In this document: piece after piece, positions 36,505-46,818 of the stretch | Numbering within the stretch: the stretch's first letter is position 1 | Layout: each line of letters starts with the position of its first letter | Assembly (NCBI GenBank): GCA_019359095.1 | Contig: JAHHHZ010000022.1 | Span: 62,001 to 126,000, forward strand | DNA from: Pleurocapsa minor HA4230-MV1 | GTDB lineage: Bacteria > Cyanobacteriota > Cyanobacteriia > Cyanobacteriales > Xenococcaceae | Direction: 5' to 3' | DNA length: 64,000 nucleotides | Notes under the pieces: generated by a model | Databases searched by the model: none | What the model saw: the letters and a program-made list of their open reading frames with translations, nothing else | Told to the model about the DNA's origin: nothing | Position numbers and translations under genes: made by a program

Positions 36505-37560
36505 CTAACTCGCTAATTGACGATTAGTAGTTGGCAAGTTAACTAAATCTTGCTTAGCTGCCTCAAAGCATTTAATTTGACGGGGTTCTAGATAGACATT
36601 TTGTTCAGTGGTTAAATCAAGACGAGCAAATTCTTCTCGGTTCAAATGAGCCATGACCGCCGAGCGATCGCCTAAAATTAATTCTAGTTGAATTTCCCAA
36701 CCTAGGTGAACGATTCGCTTAACTTTTGCTGAGATGCTCTGTTTTTGGGGAGTGGTAAAAATTTCAAAATCGTGAGGACGAACAAAAAAGTTTGAGGCAG
36801 GATTAGTTTGATAGGCGTGATCGAACATTGGACTAGTATTGGGCAGAACATTTACTTCCCCTACAAAGCTCATCACAAAAGGATTAGCGGGATTATCATA
36901 AACTTCAGCTGGCGTGCCAATTTGCTCGATTCTCCCGTTGTTCATCACCACAATTTTATCGGCTACAGCCATTGCTTCTTCGCGATCGTGAGTGACAAAA
37001 ATACTAGTTAGATGTACTTCATCGTGGAGACGGCGTAACCAGTTGCGTAGTTCTTGTCTAACTTTGGCATCTAATGCCCCAAAAGGCTCGTCTAGCAGTA
37101 AAACTTCTGGCTGTACGGCTAAAGCGCGAGCGAGGGCAACACGCTGTCTTTGTCCACCCGAAAGCTGATTAGGATAGCGATCGCCAAAACCTTGAAGCTG
37201 AATTAATTCTAGTAGTTCGTTGACTCTTTGTTGAATTACTTTACGGGATTTTTTCCGAATATCTAGCCCAAAAGAAATATTTTGTCTGACTGTTAGATGT
37301 TTGAATAGAGCATAGTGTTGAAAGACAAAACCGATATTGCGCTTGCGGATATCGAGATGAGTGGTATCGCGATTGTTGATCGCAACTGTGCCTCGATCTG
37401 GAGGCTCTAAACCAGCGATCGCTCTGAGTAACGTAGATTTGCCAGAACCAGAAGGGCCAAGTAGAGCAACTAAAGTTCCAGGTTCGACGTTTAAATTGAT
37501 ATTATCTAAAGCTTGAAAGTTACCAAATTTCTTCGAGACTTGGGCGATCTTAATACTCAT
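36505..37560 (-). CDS. cysA: Sulfate/thiosulfate ABC transporter ATP-binding protein
   Basis: 351 residues. Walker [17 protein letters not shown], signature [15 protein letters not shown], Walker [13 protein letters not shown], and a C-terminal TOBE-type regulatory domain ([12 protein letters not shown]-like region ~245 on). It energises sulfate import with CysT, CysW and SbpA, all encoded upstream on this strand. The gene order sbpA, small ORF, cysT, cysW, cysA is that of other cyanobacteria. Confidence 0.93.
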   Translation of the reverse strand: MSIKIAQVSKKFGNFQALDNINLNVEPGTLVALLGPSGSGKSTLLRAIAGLEPPDRGTVAINNRDTTHLDIRKRNIGFVFQHYALFKHLTVRQNISFGLDIRKKSRKVIQQRVNELLELIQLQGFGDRYPNQLSGGQRQRVALARALAVQPEVLLLDEPFGALDAKVRQELRNWLRRLHDEVHLTSIFVTHDREEAMAVADKIVVMNNGRIEQIGTPAEVYDNPANPFVMSFVGEVNVLPNTSPMFDHAYQTNPASNFFVRPHDFEIFTTPQKQSISAKVKRIVHLGWEIQLELILGDRSAVMAHLNREEFARLDLTTEQNVYLEPRQIKCFEAAKQDLVNLPTTNRQLAS

Positions 37561-37596
37561 AATAGTTAGTTGCTAAGTTATAGCTAGTAATAGTTT

Positions 37597-38400
37597 TTAA
37601 TGATGGGTTTTTGTTTCGAGTATTTCTTTAAAAATTAAAGTCAATACCGCTAATGAAGCCAAGATCGCTGCTGCACCAAAAGCAGATTCTGCCTGGTAGT
37701 TTTTATAAGCCTGTTCGACAAAAATCGGTAAAGTGGCGGTTTTGCCCAGAATACTGCCAGATACTACCGATACAGCTCCAAATTCACCCATTGCTCTAGC
37801 GTTGGTTAATAAAATACCGTAAAGTAAACCCCAGCGAATATTAGGCAAGGTAACGCGGGCAAAAACTTGCCAATCACTAGCGCCCAAAGTGCGGGCTGCG
37901 GTTTCTTGTTCTTCGCCAATTTCTTCTAAAATCGGAATAACTTCACGGGCGACAAAAGGTAAAGTAACAAAGGCAGTTGCCAAGACAATTCCTGGGATGG
38001 CAAACAAAACTTTAATGTTTAAACTTGCTAGTAGGTTACCTATCCAGCCATCTTTGCCATAAAGCAGAATGATAGTTAAGCCCGCCACAACAGGTGAAAT
38101 TGAAAATGGCAAGTCGATCGCACTGAGTAATAAAGTACGACCACGAAACTGATTGCGCCCAATCACCCAAGCAGCACAAAGACCAAAGATAGTGTTTAGG
38201 GGAACGGCGATCGCCGTAACGATTAGAGTTAAAATCGTCGCCTGCCAAAAATTTCGTTGATCGATCGAAGTTAAAAAGACATTAATACCCTGATGAAAAG
38301 CTTCGTAGAAAATAGCGATCGCTGGTACGAGTAACAATAATGCTAAGTAAAGTAGGGCGATCGGCAGTAACAAGTTTGATAATTTTAGTTTAGCGAGCAT
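37597..38400 (-). CDS. cysW: Sulfate ABC transporter permease CysW
   Basis: 267 residues, about six membrane segments. The EAA loop is ETAARTLGASDWQVFARVTL. GEFGAVSVVSGSILGKTATL is characteristic of CysW. Its start overlaps the cysT stop by 11 bp, suggesting translational coupling. Confidence 0.92.
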   Translation of the reverse strand: MLAKLKLSNLLLPIALLYLALLLLVPAIAIFYEAFHQGINVFLTSIDQRNFWQATILTLIVTAIAVPLNTIFGLCAAWVIGRNQFRGRTLLLSAIDLPFSISPVVAGLTIILLYGKDGWIGNLLASLNIKVLFAIPGIVLATAFVTLPFVAREVIPILEEIGEEQETAARTLGASDWQVFARVTLPNIRWGLLYGILLTNARAMGEFGAVSVVSGSILGKTATLPIFVEQAYKNYQAESAFGAAAILASLAVLTLIFKEILETKTHH

Positions 38401-39247
38401 AGCGACGAGTCCATTGTTGTAAAAGATTGATCAGCAGCAATAGTACTAAGGAAACCAATAGCAGCACTGTACCAATTACTGTAGCGCCAGTGTAGTCATA
38501 TTGTTCTAATTTTTGGAACACTAAAACAGGCGCAATTAAATCTTTAAAAGGAATGCCCGATGCTACTAATACCACCGAACCATATTCGCCTACGGCTCGG
38601 GAAAAACCTAAAGCCATTCCTGTTAAAATGGGCGGAATTAGGGGCGGTAAAATAACTCGCCAAAAGGTTTGCGAATCCGATGCACCCAAAGACCAAGCAG
38701 CCTGTTCAATTTCTGGTTCTAGTTCGAGTAAAACTGGCTGCAAAGTACGAACGATAAAAGGTAAAGAAATAAACAGCATTGCTATGAATACCCCCAGTCT
38801 AGTAAAAGCAATTTTGATCCCCATTGGTGCTACCAGTTGTCCGATCAAGCCATTATTACTGTAAATAGTTGCTAAAACTACACCAGCGACAGAAGTGGGT
38901 AGTGCAAAGGGAATGTCGATCGCAGCATCGATAATTTTTTTACCAGGAAATTGATAACGAACTAAAATCCAAGCAATCAAAGTTCCCATAATGCCGTTGA
39001 GTAAACCCGCAGCTAAAGCCGTAACAAAGGTAACTTCATAAGCAGAGAGGGCAACAGGATCGGTAGCAATCCGCCAAAATTCACTAGTGCCAATAGTTAA
39101 AGACTTGGTGATTAAGGCAGCCAGAGGCAAGAAAAGAATCAAACTTAAATAGCCGATTGTCACCACCCAAGGTAGAGAAATTTTGCTGGAGTTAGCTTGC
39201 TGATGGCGATTCGATTGTGCTTCAAAATGAGATGAAAAATTAGTCAT
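38390..39247 (-). CDS. cysT: Sulfate ABC transporter permease CysT (CysU)
   Basis: 285 residues from the ATG at 39247, which has AAGG 9 bases upstream; the frame runs back to a TTG directly after the preceding stop. EAA loop EQAAWSLGASDSQTFWRVIL, and GEYGSVVLVASGIPFKDLIA. It pairs with CysW to form the membrane channel. Confidence 0.92.
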   Translation of the reverse strand: MTNFSSHFEAQSNRHQQANSSKISLPWVVTIGYLSLILFLPLAALITKSLTIGTSEFWRIATDPVALSAYEVTFVTALAAGLLNGIMGTLIAWILVRYQFPGKKIIDAAIDIPFALPTSVAGVVLATIYSNNGLIGQLVAPMGIKIAFTRLGVFIAMLFISLPFIVRTLQPVLLELEPEIEQAAWSLGASDSQTFWRVILPPLIPPILTGMALGFSRAVGEYGSVVLVASGIPFKDLIAPVLVFQKLEQYDYTGATVIGTVLLLVSLVLLLLINLLQQWTRRYAR

Positions 39248-39265
39248 ATGATGTGCCTTACGCAA

Positions 39266-39556
39266 CTACTGAGATGAGATCGCCAAATATTTTGTGACTC
39301 CAAGATCTTGCCAACAAGCCATCGTCAAAGATAAGTTGTCGAATGTTCCTGAAGCTTCTACCAAATACCAATCAAAGCGATCGCCATTAATCCCTGATAA
39401 TTTGGAAATAACTTTTAAATCGACCTTCATCACCTCGGCTATAGTTAACAACATCAACTGAGAAAAATTGTGCTGGGGCGCTTTAAGAGCTAATTTAATC
39501 TGGAAAAGTTTAATCTTGTTGCGATAGTGTTGTAGAGTCAGTTTTTGGTTTTGCAT
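39266..39556 (-). CDS. Small conserved protein of the sulfate operon
   Basis: 96 residues between sbpA and cysT. Helical N-terminus (HYRNKIKLFQIKLALKAP) and a C-terminal beta-rich part (FDWYLVEASGTFDNLSLTMA). A small ORF occupies the same place in Synechocystis (between sbpA and cysT), so it is a real gene of the operon, of unknown function. It ends 18 bp before the cysT start. Confidence 0.7.
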   Translation of the reverse strand: MQNQKLTLQHYRNKIKLFQIKLALKAPQHNFSQLMLLTIAEVMKVDLKVISKLSGINGDRFDWYLVEASGTFDNLSLTMACWQDLGVTKYLAISSQ

Positions 39557-39601
39557 TAGTTACAGCTGAAGATTTTTACTAAATAGAATCGACGCTTAAA
39601 A

Positions 39602-40663
39602 TTATTTTTGGTTAATTTTGTTCATCATCTTGTCAAATCCTGCGCCATCGTCAAAAAATTCCTTCTGGATTTTATCCCAACCGCCTAAATCTTCGATGGT
39701 AAATAGTTTTGTGATGGCAGGATACTGTTGAGCAAATTCTTGACCAACTTGGGGATCGATGGGGCGAAAACCAACTTTGGCAAACTCCTGTTGTGCTTCA
39801 GGAGTGAAAAGAAATTCACTAAAAGCTTGAGCAACTTCTCTCGTTCCGCGTCGATCGACATTGGCATCAACTACCGCGACGGGACTATCAATGGAAATGT
39901 TGTAATCGGTAGGAATAAAGTAAGGTACAGCTTCACCTTTTTGTTTAGCTAATAAAACTTCATTTTCATAATTAATTAAGACATTACCCTGTCCCTGTTG
40001 ATAAAAGACATCACTCGATTCACGGGCATCTTCAGGTAAGACAGGCACGTTAGCAAATATTTTTTCGGTAAAAGCATTTGCTGCTTGCTCGCTTCCTCCC
40101 GCCTGGGTGACAGAACCCCAAAGAGCAAGATAATTCCATCTGGCACCCCCTGAAGTTTTGGGGTTAGCAGTAATTACCTCGACACCTTCGTTAGTTAAAT
40201 CCGACCATTTGGATACTTTGACGCTATCATCCCGCTTGACGATCGCTGCTACCGATTTATGCACAATTGATTTATTGGGTAATTCCTGTTCCCAATTGGG
40301 TTCAATTAATCCTGCCTCTTCGATTTTTTTAGTATCTAAAGCTAATGCTAAAGCGACGACATCTGCTTCTAAACCATCAATAACAGCGCGAGTTTGCGAA
40401 CCAGAACCACCATAACTCTGCTCGATGATTACATCCTGTCCAGTTTTAGCTTTCCACTGTTCGACAAATTTAGGAATAATTTTCTCGTAAGCACTTTGAG
40501 TAACTGCATAAGAAACCAAAGTCAACTCGACTTCCTCTGCCTGTTGGGCTTGTGCTTGACCATTCTGACTAGCAGCTTCATTTTGGTCAGAACAACTCGC
40601 GATCGCCCCACTAGCAATTAGTCCTGCTACCATCCAACCGATAAATTGCTTACTTTTAATCAT
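39602..40663 (-). CDS. sbpA: Sulfate-binding protein, periplasmic lipoprotein
   Basis: 353 residues. An N-terminal signal with a lipobox-like cysteine (GAIASCSDQ). The mature part matches sulfate-binding proteins: LTLVSYAVTQSAYEKIIPKF, EQSYGGSGSQTRAVIDGLEAD, NPKTSGGARWNYLALWG. It is the first gene of the operon. The 180 bp upstream are AT-rich and end in paired HIP1-like sites (40786-40793 and 40816-40823). Confidence 0.93.
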   Translation of the reverse strand: MIKSKQFIGWMVAGLIASGAIASCSDQNEAASQNGQAQAQQAEEVELTLVSYAVTQSAYEKIIPKFVEQWKAKTGQDVIIEQSYGGSGSQTRAVIDGLEADVVALALALDTKKIEEAGLIEPNWEQELPNKSIVHKSVAAIVKRDDSVKVSKWSDLTNEGVEVITANPKTSGGARWNYLALWGSVTQAGGSEQAANAFTEKIFANVPVLPEDARESSDVFYQQGQGNVLINYENEVLLAKQKGEAVPYFIPTDYNISIDSPVAVVDANVDRRGTREVAQAFSEFLFTPEAQQEFAKVGFRPIDPQVGQEFAQQYPAITKLFTIEDLGGWDKIQKEFFDDGAGFDKMMNKINQK

Positions 40664-40868
40664 TAATTTAAGATTTTTAAGATTTAGTTTATTTGAATTC
40701 TAATCTTAATCGAATTTAAAATGAATTGCAATACATCTTAAATTGTTTTTGTAATTAAAGCAAAAAAAAGCCTAAAAAAAATAAACGATCGCCCTGTAAA
40801 CAAAATTACCTGAATGGCGATCGCCTTAAATAAAATAATAGGTGAAAATTAAATTAGAAACTAAACTA

Positions 40869-41273
40869 ATGTCAGGAGAAACCAGCCTCAGTAAATTGTT
40901 GCAATGTATGCAGCCAATCCTTTCCCCAGGAGAATATGTTTTTTGCAGCATTGGCGAGCAAGATAATCGCTATGCTCAACTCAATCCCATTGGTCAATTT
41001 CGAGAGCATGAGGCAATAACACTAATTCTTGAGCGAGAACAGGCTGATGCAGCCAGTTTGCCTTATACCTCAGTCTTTTCGATGATTACTCTTTCAATCC
41101 ACTCTAGTTTAGAAGCAGTTGGTTTTCTCGCTGCTATTACTAGCAAATTAGCCGAACACGAGATTAGCGTTAATCCTATTTCAGCTTATTATCACGATCA
41201 TTTATTTGTCCCTGTTTCACGTACCAAACAAGCAATAATGCTACTTCAAGAGTTTTCTAAGCGATCGCCTTAA
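40869..41273 (+). CDS. ACT-domain protein (DUF2241 type)
   Basis: 134 residues from ATG 40869, giving MSGETSLSKLLQCMQP as in the family; the frame opens with GTG at 40842. C-terminal ACT fold: SMITLSIHSSLEAVGFLAAI, EHEISVNPISAYYHDHLFVP. A small stand-alone ligand-binding domain of unknown partner. It is divergent from the sulfate operon. Confidence 0.75.
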   Translation: MSGETSLSKLLQCMQPILSPGEYVFCSIGEQDNRYAQLNPIGQFREHEAITLILEREQADAASLPYTSVFSMITLSIHSSLEAVGFLAAITSKLAEHEISVNPISAYYHDHLFVPVSRTKQAIMLLQEFSKRSP

Positions 41274-41337
41274 ATAAACATGAGTTCGACAAAGCAAAAA
41301 AGCTAATCTTTTTCAAGATTTAAGTTTCAGTGAGATG

Positions 41338-41496
41338 AAGTCCGCTTAATTACTTCTAATAAAATCTTTGCCCCAAACTAAGCGGGATAAACGTCTTTGC
41401 GTCTTTGCGACGCGAAGCTAGTGCTAAAGCATACCGCTTCGCATATCCTTTAGGGCGCGAGTTTTAATTATGATTGTTTAAACGGACTTCATATGA
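41338..41496. repeat. Dispersed repeat, copy B, carrying extra inserted sequence
   Basis: The same borders as copy A (AAGTCCGCTTAATTACTTC ... AAACGGACTTCATATGA) but 69 bp longer. About 45 extra bases (~41410-41455) include GCTAAAGCATACCGCTTCGC and ATCCTTTAGGG, i.e. another dispersed repeat inserted into this one. A further ~20 bp difference lies at 41372-41392. Confidence 0.75.
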
Positions 41497-41505
41497 AACC
41501 CTGAT

Positions 41506-42237
41506 TTACTCGCCTTGTGGAAAACGCTCCCATAAATCTGTTCCTTGTCTAAGACTGTGATGAGCGCCATTACCGAGAATCAAGTGATCTAGCAAAGGGA
41601 TATCTAAATACTGTGAACCCTGTAATAATTGCTCGGTTAAATAAATATCTTCAGGAGAAGGCTCTAGATTTCCAGATGGATGATTATGAGCAATAATTAG
41701 CTTGGTTGCTCCTTGACGGACAGTTTCTCGAAAAATTTCGCGAGGATGTATTAGGGTTTCCGTAGCTGTCCCAATAGTTAAAATTTTAGTCGCCAATAAA
41801 CAATTTTTGACATCTAGCATTAAGACAGCAAAACGTTCCTGATTCTGCCACATCAAGTCATTACTCAATACTGCTGCTGCGGATGCAGGACTATCTACGG
41901 CAACTCGTTCATTTGGTTTAAAGATAAAGGTGCGTTTGCCTAATTCCACCGCAGCGATGATAGTAGCAGCCTTCGCAGGGCCAATCCCAGGAATTCGCAT
42001 CAACTCGCGAGGATTAACATCTCGCAAAACATCTAAAGGTGCGCGTCTATATTTGCCCAATTCTTGTAGTATATGCTGTGCTAAACCGATCGCTGATAAA
42101 TTACCTCTGGTTTGTCCTGTACTAATTAAAATAGCAATCAGTTCTGCCTCAGAAAGATTTTTTGCTCCCACCGCCATCAATCTCTCACGGGGTCGCTCAC
42201 TGACAGGTAAATCAGCAATTCTTAGGCGATAAGTCAT
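41506..42237 (-). CDS. radC: DNA repair protein RadC (JAB/MPN domain)
   Basis: 243 residues. The N-terminal helix-hairpin-helix region ([20 protein letters not shown]) is followed by the JAB1-like metalloprotease domain with [17 protein letters not shown]. Despite the name, the repair role is doubtful; the family is best described by domain. Monocistronic. Confidence 0.9.
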   Translation of the reverse strand: MTYRLRIADLPVSERPRERLMAVGAKNLSEAELIAILISTGQTRGNLSAIGLAQHILQELGKYRRAPLDVLRDVNPRELMRIPGIGPAKAATIIAAVELGKRTFIFKPNERVAVDSPASAAAVLSNDLMWQNQERFAVLMLDVKNCLLATKILTIGTATETLIHPREIFRETVRQGATKLIIAHNHPSGNLEPSPEDIYLTEQLLQGSQYLDIPLLDHLILGNGAHHSLRQGTDLWERFPQGE

Positions 42238-42310
42238 AACGGCTGCAACAGAATAATAGCTTTGTATGACAAATATAACCTGCGTAATACGAAAATTAGA
42301 TTAGCTGCAT

Positions 42311-42847
42311 CTAATCTTTAATTAACTCCACCGCATCTTTACCATCAAGATCGCTAAAGTATACCTTGACCTTTTCTTCAGAAGCTGTCGGCAATTCCTT
42401 ACCGATAAAATCAGGATGTATAGGGAGTTCGCGATGTCCCCTGTCAACTAATACCGCTAACCTGATTGATTCTGGTCTACCATACTCCGTAACCGCATTA
42501 AGAGCAGCACGAATAGTTCTACCTTTATAGATTACATCATCTACTAACACTACAGTTTTACCTGTCAAATCAATAGGAATCTTGGTTTTAGCAGGAATGC
42601 GCGTCCTAATTTTATCTAAATCGTCACGATAGAAAGTAACATCGATCGCCCCCACGGCAACAGAAGTATTTTCCAAAATTTCGATTTGCTTGGCTAATAA
42701 GTGAGCTAAAGGTACACCTTTGGTATGAATACCCAATAAAATTGTTTGTGATAAATCGGCAGATTTTTCGACAATTTGAGAAGCCAAACGGTTGATCGTG
42801 CGACGAATTTCTTCAGCAGATAATATAGTAACTACTTGAGCTGACAT
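42311..42847 (-). CDS. pyrR: Bifunctional pyr operon regulator / uracil phosphoribosyltransferase
   Basis: 178 residues. PRPP loop [18 protein letters not shown] and [15 protein letters not shown] near the start. In Bacillus, PyrR binds pyr mRNA; in cyanobacteria the role is less clear. It is divergent from pyrC (165 bp gap), so pyrimidine genes flank a shared upstream region. Confidence 0.9.
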   Translation of the reverse strand: MSAQVVTILSAEEIRRTINRLASQIVEKSADLSQTILLGIHTKGVPLAHLLAKQIEILENTSVAVGAIDVTFYRDDLDKIRTRIPAKTKIPIDLTGKTVVLVDDVIYKGRTIRAALNAVTEYGRPESIRLAVLVDRGHRELPIHPDFIGKELPTASEEKVKVYFSDLDGKDAVELIKD

Positions 42848-43012
42848 TTATTACAGTGAGCAAACACTTGTTATTTCTGGTATCTATTGATTATATATGC
42901 CTAATGTGAATTAAAAATGCTAGTGATTCATTTTTAGCTATAAGCTATAAGCTTTAAGCCATAAGCTTTTTATATTTTCTGGCTAATATTCTATAAGTTC
43001 CACGGACAGTAA

Positions 43013-44035
43013 ATGATGACCAATCAAACTAAAACTAAACAAGTAGTAATCAATTCACCACTGGATATGCACCTGCATTTTCGAGAAGGTGGAATGGCGC
43101 AGACAGTTATTCCGCTTACTTCCTATGCTTTTGCAGGAGGGGTAATTATGCCGAATTTAGTGCCAGTGGTGGATAATTTAGAGCGCCTAACAGGATATCT
43201 TCAAGAGATTAAGACTAACCTTGGTCAAGATGTATTTGAGCCATACATGACGGTATTTTTTAAAAACTATACTTATCAAGAGCTAGAAAAGTTAAAGCCA
43301 CATATTTTAGGAGTCAAGCTTTATCCTGCGGGAGTAACTACCAATAGTGAGGATGGGGTTGCTACCTTAAATCAAGCCGAGGCTACGATTAAGCATCTTG
43401 AAGAGCTAGAAATTCCTTTATTGGTACATGGAGAAACTCATGGCTTTGTGATGGATCGAGAAAAGCTGTTCTTACCAATTTTTGAAGATCTAGCGCAGAA
43501 ATTTCCTCAGCTAAAGATCATCATGGAGCATATTACGACAGCCGAGGCGGTATCCCTATTAGATAAACATGAGAATATCTACGCCACTGTAACCTTGCAC
43601 CATCTAATTATTACTCTAGATGACCTGGCGGGGGGTTTACTTAGACCACATTTATTCTGTAAACCGATCGCTAAACGTCCTGAAGATCGTGCAGCTTTAC
43701 TTGATGCTGCTCTTAAAGCTCATCCTAAACTGATGTTTGGTAGCGACTCTGCACCTCATCCCCTCAATCAAAAAGAGGCTTGTGGTTGTGCTGCGGGGAT
43801 CTTTACCGCACCGATCGCCTTACAGGCTTTAGTAGAGTTATTTGAGCGACATCAGGCGATCGCTAATTTGCAAGCTTTTGTTTCTGATAATGCTCAACGT
43901 ATCTATGGCATCCAACCACCACCAAAATCCGTAACTTTAGTTGCCACCCCATTCAAAGTGCCTTCAATGTATGGTACTGTTACACCCATGTTTGCTAACC
44001 AAGAAATATCTTGGTCAATTACTCAAGTCAGTTAA
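43013..44035 (+). CDS. pyrC: Dihydroorotase
   Basis: 340 residues, class II type. Metal ligands: DMHLHFREG, the carboxylated-Lys site [28 protein letters not shown] and GSDSAPHP. It closes carbamoyl-aspartate to dihydroorotate. The first two codons are ATG ATG. A weak terminator (CAGTT-TAC-AACTG then TTTTT) follows at 44039-44056. Confidence 0.93.
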   Translation: MMTNQTKTKQVVINSPLDMHLHFREGGMAQTVIPLTSYAFAGGVIMPNLVPVVDNLERLTGYLQEIKTNLGQDVFEPYMTVFFKNYTYQELEKLKPHILGVKLYPAGVTTNSEDGVATLNQAEATIKHLEELEIPLLVHGETHGFVMDREKLFLPIFEDLAQKFPQLKIIMEHITTAEAVSLLDKHENIYATVTLHHLIITLDDLAGGLLRPHLFCKPIAKRPEDRAALLDAALKAHPKLMFGSDSAPHPLNQKEACGCAAGIFTAPIALQALVELFERHQAIANLQAFVSDNAQRIYGIQPPPKSVTLVATPFKVPSMYGTVTPMFANQEISWSITQVS

Positions 44036-44038
44036 TTG

Positions 44039-44056
44039 CAGTTTACAACTGTTTTT
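44039..44056 (+). terminator. Short intrinsic terminator after pyrC
   Basis: CAGTT/AACTG stem with a 3-nt loop, then five T residues. The stem is only 5 bp, so efficiency may be low. Confidence 0.45.
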
Positions 44057-44175
44057 AATGTAAAAAACGCATTTAAAATCAGCTTCGATTTAATTTTGGT
44101 AAGTTTTGATACCAATAGTCGAAAAAATCAATGTCAGCATAACTCCAGTCTTAGAATATATTGCAATATTGCAGC

Positions 44176-44343
44176 ATGAATAACCACGCATCACTCGTAA
44201 TCGCCTCAATTTTTGGTTTGGTCGCAGGAATGAGCCATGTTATGGTCTCCCAGTCCCAAAACCTACCTTTTTCTTTGTCAGAGCAGGTGATCGAATCAAT
44301 TAATGGCAGTAATAGCAGTAATTTTAATCAAACTTTCAATTAA
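44176..44343 (+). CDS. Small putative secreted protein
   Basis: 55 residues from the ATG at 44176 (a TTG opens the frame at 44161). MNNHASLVIASIFGLVAGMSHVMV looks like a signal or anchor helix; the rest is Ser/Asn-rich. No recognised family. It is convergent with another small secreted ORF at 44529-44708. Confidence 0.4.
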   Translation: MNNHASLVIASIFGLVAGMSHVMVSQSQNLPFSLSEQVIESINGSNSSNFNQTFN

Positions 44344-44404
44344 ACGCTAAAACATTACCAAAAGATGAAAAGTAGCCATTATTACATTCTCCCATAAATA
44401 ATAA

Positions 44405-44435
44405 AGGCGATCGCAAAATATAAATGCGATCGCCT
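44405..44435. terminator. Hairpin formed by two inverted HIP1 sites
   Basis: AGGCGATCGCA and TGCGATCGCCT form an 11-bp perfect stem with a 9-nt loop. On the minus strand a T-rich stretch (TTTATTATTT) follows, so it may terminate the small minus-strand gene at 44529-44708, and possibly both convergent transcripts. Confidence 0.55.
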
Positions 44436-44528
44436 GACTGAATAAATTATAAGTAAATGATTGAAAGTTGCTCTAAATAAAAACTAAATTATCTTTAATT
44501 TAGTAAGTGGTTAAATCTAAAAAGTATT

Positions 44529-44708
44529 TTAAAGTTCGTAGCAAAATAAACCCATCTGAGGTAGTTCAAAACACCATTGATCGGAAGTTAAAACCAACTG
44601 TTTTTTTGCTTTACTGTCCTTATTTGTTTTCTTGGCTGCCTGTGCAGGTAAGATATTAAGACTAAAAATAGTTAGAGCAAATAAAAGATAAGATAGTTGA
44701 TTTTTCAT
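44529..44708 (-). CDS. Small putative secreted protein, 59 residues
   Basis: MKNQLSYLLFALTIFSLNIL followed by PAQAAKKT is a clear signal peptide with an AxA-like cleavage site. The mature ~34 residues are Lys-rich then hydrophobic, with two cysteines (QWCFELPQMGLFCYEL). No family recognised. A Lys start region plus two Cys could mean a disulfide-bonded periplasmic peptide. Confidence 0.55.
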   Translation of the reverse strand: MKNQLSYLLFALTIFSLNILPAQAAKKTNKDSKAKKQLVLTSDQWCFELPQMGLFCYEL

Positions 44709-44902
44709 GATGTTTAGTAGCTAGTAACTGTGGTTTATTAAAGTTTTTTTTATCTAAAGCCAGTATAAAATTGACGTTATAAATAACCAGTGACTATTGT
44801 CACTCTTTAAAACCCTACTTAGTCACTTAAACAATTGATTAATCGATTAAATTATTAGATCACAGACTATTTAATTAGCAAATAAACCGTTAGCGATCGA
44901 CA

Positions 44903-45901
44903 TTAATATAAATTAGCGACATACTCTCCATAGCCGTTATAGGGCAATGTTTCCTTAATTTCCCAAGACAACCCAGGCCCAGTGCTGATAAACTTCTCTG
45001 TTGCCTGTGACCAACGGGGATGGGGTACATCAGGATTGACGTTAGCCTCAAACTTATATTCGTTGGGATCGAGAGTATTCCAATAAGTTGCAGGTTGTTG
45101 CGCTAAAAACTCAATTTTAACAATCGACTTTGCTCCTTTAAAACCATATTTCCAGGGTGTTACCATCCGTAATGGTGCGCCATGTTGTTTGGGTAAATCG
45201 TGACCAAAAATACCTGTGGCAAAGAAAGCTAAATCATTAGCCATTTCTTCAATTCGTAATCCTTCCGTATATGGCCAAGGTAATGAGCCTACATGAAAAC
45301 CAGGCCCTTTAGTAATTTTAGGATCGTAGAATGAGGTAAAACTAACAAACTTTGCTTTAGCAGTGGGTTCGACATCTGCTAATAATGCCTTCATGGGAAA
45401 CCCAATCCAAGGCAACACCATCGACCAAGCTTCAACACAACGAAAACGATAGACCCTTTCTTCTTGAGGAAATTTCCGTTTTAAATCATCCAAGTCATAG
45501 GTACGAGGATTATTAACCAACCCCGCAATCTCTACTTTCCAGTTTTCTGTAGGTAGCTTTTGAGCGTCAAGCCAAATCTTCTTAGTACCACCAAATTCAT
45601 AGAAATTATTATATTGCGCAGCGACCTTTTCTTCGACAATCGGTCGATCTACCTGCTGAAAATTAGCATTTTTCGTAACCGAGTCAATTTTTGGCAAATC
45701 AATACTTTTTTCCAACTCGATCGCGGAGGCAGATTTACCAATTCCAGCACCACCTTGACATCCAGCCAGGGGTAGTAAGCTTGCACCAATTCCAGCACCA
45801 ATCAGAGTTTTAATAAAGCTGCGACGATTGTAATAAAGCCTGGGAGAAGTAATCTGATTTTCGGATATTGCCCACGATTCAGGGATACGAATCAAAGTCA
45901 T
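44903..45901 (-). CDS. msrP: Protein-methionine-sulfoxide reductase catalytic subunit MsrP (YedY), molybdoenzyme
   Basis: 332 residues. A twin-arginine signal (NRRSFIKTLIGAGIGASLLP) indicates Tat export. The sulfite-oxidase-fold domain has YRFRCVEAWSMVLPWIGFP with the Mo-ligating Cys, and HGAPLRMVTPWKYGFKGAKS. It repairs oxidised Met in periplasmic proteins. The heme partner MsrQ is not adjacent. Confidence 0.9.
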   Translation of the reverse strand: MTLIRIPESWAISENQITSPRLYYNRRSFIKTLIGAGIGASLLPLAGCQGGAGIGKSASAIELEKSIDLPKIDSVTKNANFQQVDRPIVEEKVAAQYNNFYEFGGTKKIWLDAQKLPTENWKVEIAGLVNNPRTYDLDDLKRKFPQEERVYRFRCVEAWSMVLPWIGFPMKALLADVEPTAKAKFVSFTSFYDPKITKGPGFHVGSLPWPYTEGLRIEEMANDLAFFATGIFGHDLPKQHGAPLRMVTPWKYGFKGAKSIVKIEFLAQQPATYWNTLDPNEYKFEANVNPDVPHPRWSQATEKFISTGPGLSWEIKETLPYNGYGEYVANLY

Positions 45902-46040
45902 TAGAGATTGATAAAATATTTTTGATAGAAGTAACTAGCTTTACTAAAATTGTAAACAAATATGATGCCGATCTTTTTTAAAACTTTTTTTAAAGTTCAA
46001 AACCTTCAAATGTTCTAAATGTCAGTTATCAGTAATTACT

Positions 46041-46709
46041 TTAATATCCTGGTAAATCCCAGTCTTGAGGGTTGAATTCAAGCATCGATCCAAGTATCTG
46101 ATCGGCTGCTTTAAACAACTGAGGATCAAAAACAACATCAGGAATTACCACCACAGACATCCCTGCTGCGATCGCTGATTGCATTCCCGCAACCGAGTCT
46201 TCAAACACTAAACACTGTTCGGGATTAGCTTTTAGTCTTTTGGCTGCGAGCAAAAATATATCTGGTGCAGGTTTTCCTTGTTTAATCTGTGGATCATCAC
46301 CCAAAGTTTTAATTGTTAATAGCTTCAGCCAATGGTGATGATTAATAGTTTTCATCTCAAAATGATGGCGAGAAGAACTAGAAGCGATCGCTTGAGGGAT
46401 ACGATGAGCTGCTAAATGTTGAATCAGTTCCACTGTTCCAGGTAAAACCTGCGCAGTGCCATATAAAGGATAAAGCAGTTGATTACGTTCTATTAAATAC
46501 TCCCCAGCAGTCAGAGGTAGCTCTAGCAGCTCAACTAAAATCCTCGCTGAATCTAGGGTTGGTCTTCCAGCGATCGCCATTTTTGCTTGCTGATTAAAAG
46601 TCTTGCCATAGCGCTTTGCAACTTCTCTATTGACTTGTTCATACAATGATTCTGTATTTAACAGCAATCCATCTAGATCATAAATAACGTGAGTAATAGA
46701 CTTAAACAT
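46041..46709 (-). CDS. HAD-superfamily phosphatase (GS1/HDHD1-like)
   Basis: 222 residues. Motif I YDLDGLLLNTESLY, motif II (ASSSSRHH), Lys motif QGKPAPDIFLLAAKRL and motif IV FEDSVAGMQSAIAAGM. The cap is the C1 helical type. Relatives dephosphorylate small sugar phosphates such as glycerol 3-phosphate or pseudouridine 5'-phosphate; the substrate here is unknown. Confidence 0.87.
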   Translation of the reverse strand: MFKSITHVIYDLDGLLLNTESLYEQVNREVAKRYGKTFNQQAKMAIAGRPTLDSARILVELLELPLTAGEYLIERNQLLYPLYGTAQVLPGTVELIQHLAAHRIPQAIASSSSRHHFEMKTINHHHWLKLLTIKTLGDDPQIKQGKPAPDIFLLAAKRLKANPEQCLVFEDSVAGMQSAIAAGMSVVVIPDVVFDPQLFKAADQILGSMLEFNPQDWDLPGY

Positions 46710-46818
46710 AAACTTTGATTGGTCAATTTAAATTTTAGTTAAGTTTTAGTTAAATAATAAGGCGAGCGTGTCTTTGATATGCTGATAAATAGTCTTTGAA
46801 TTGGAGATATTTAAAATA

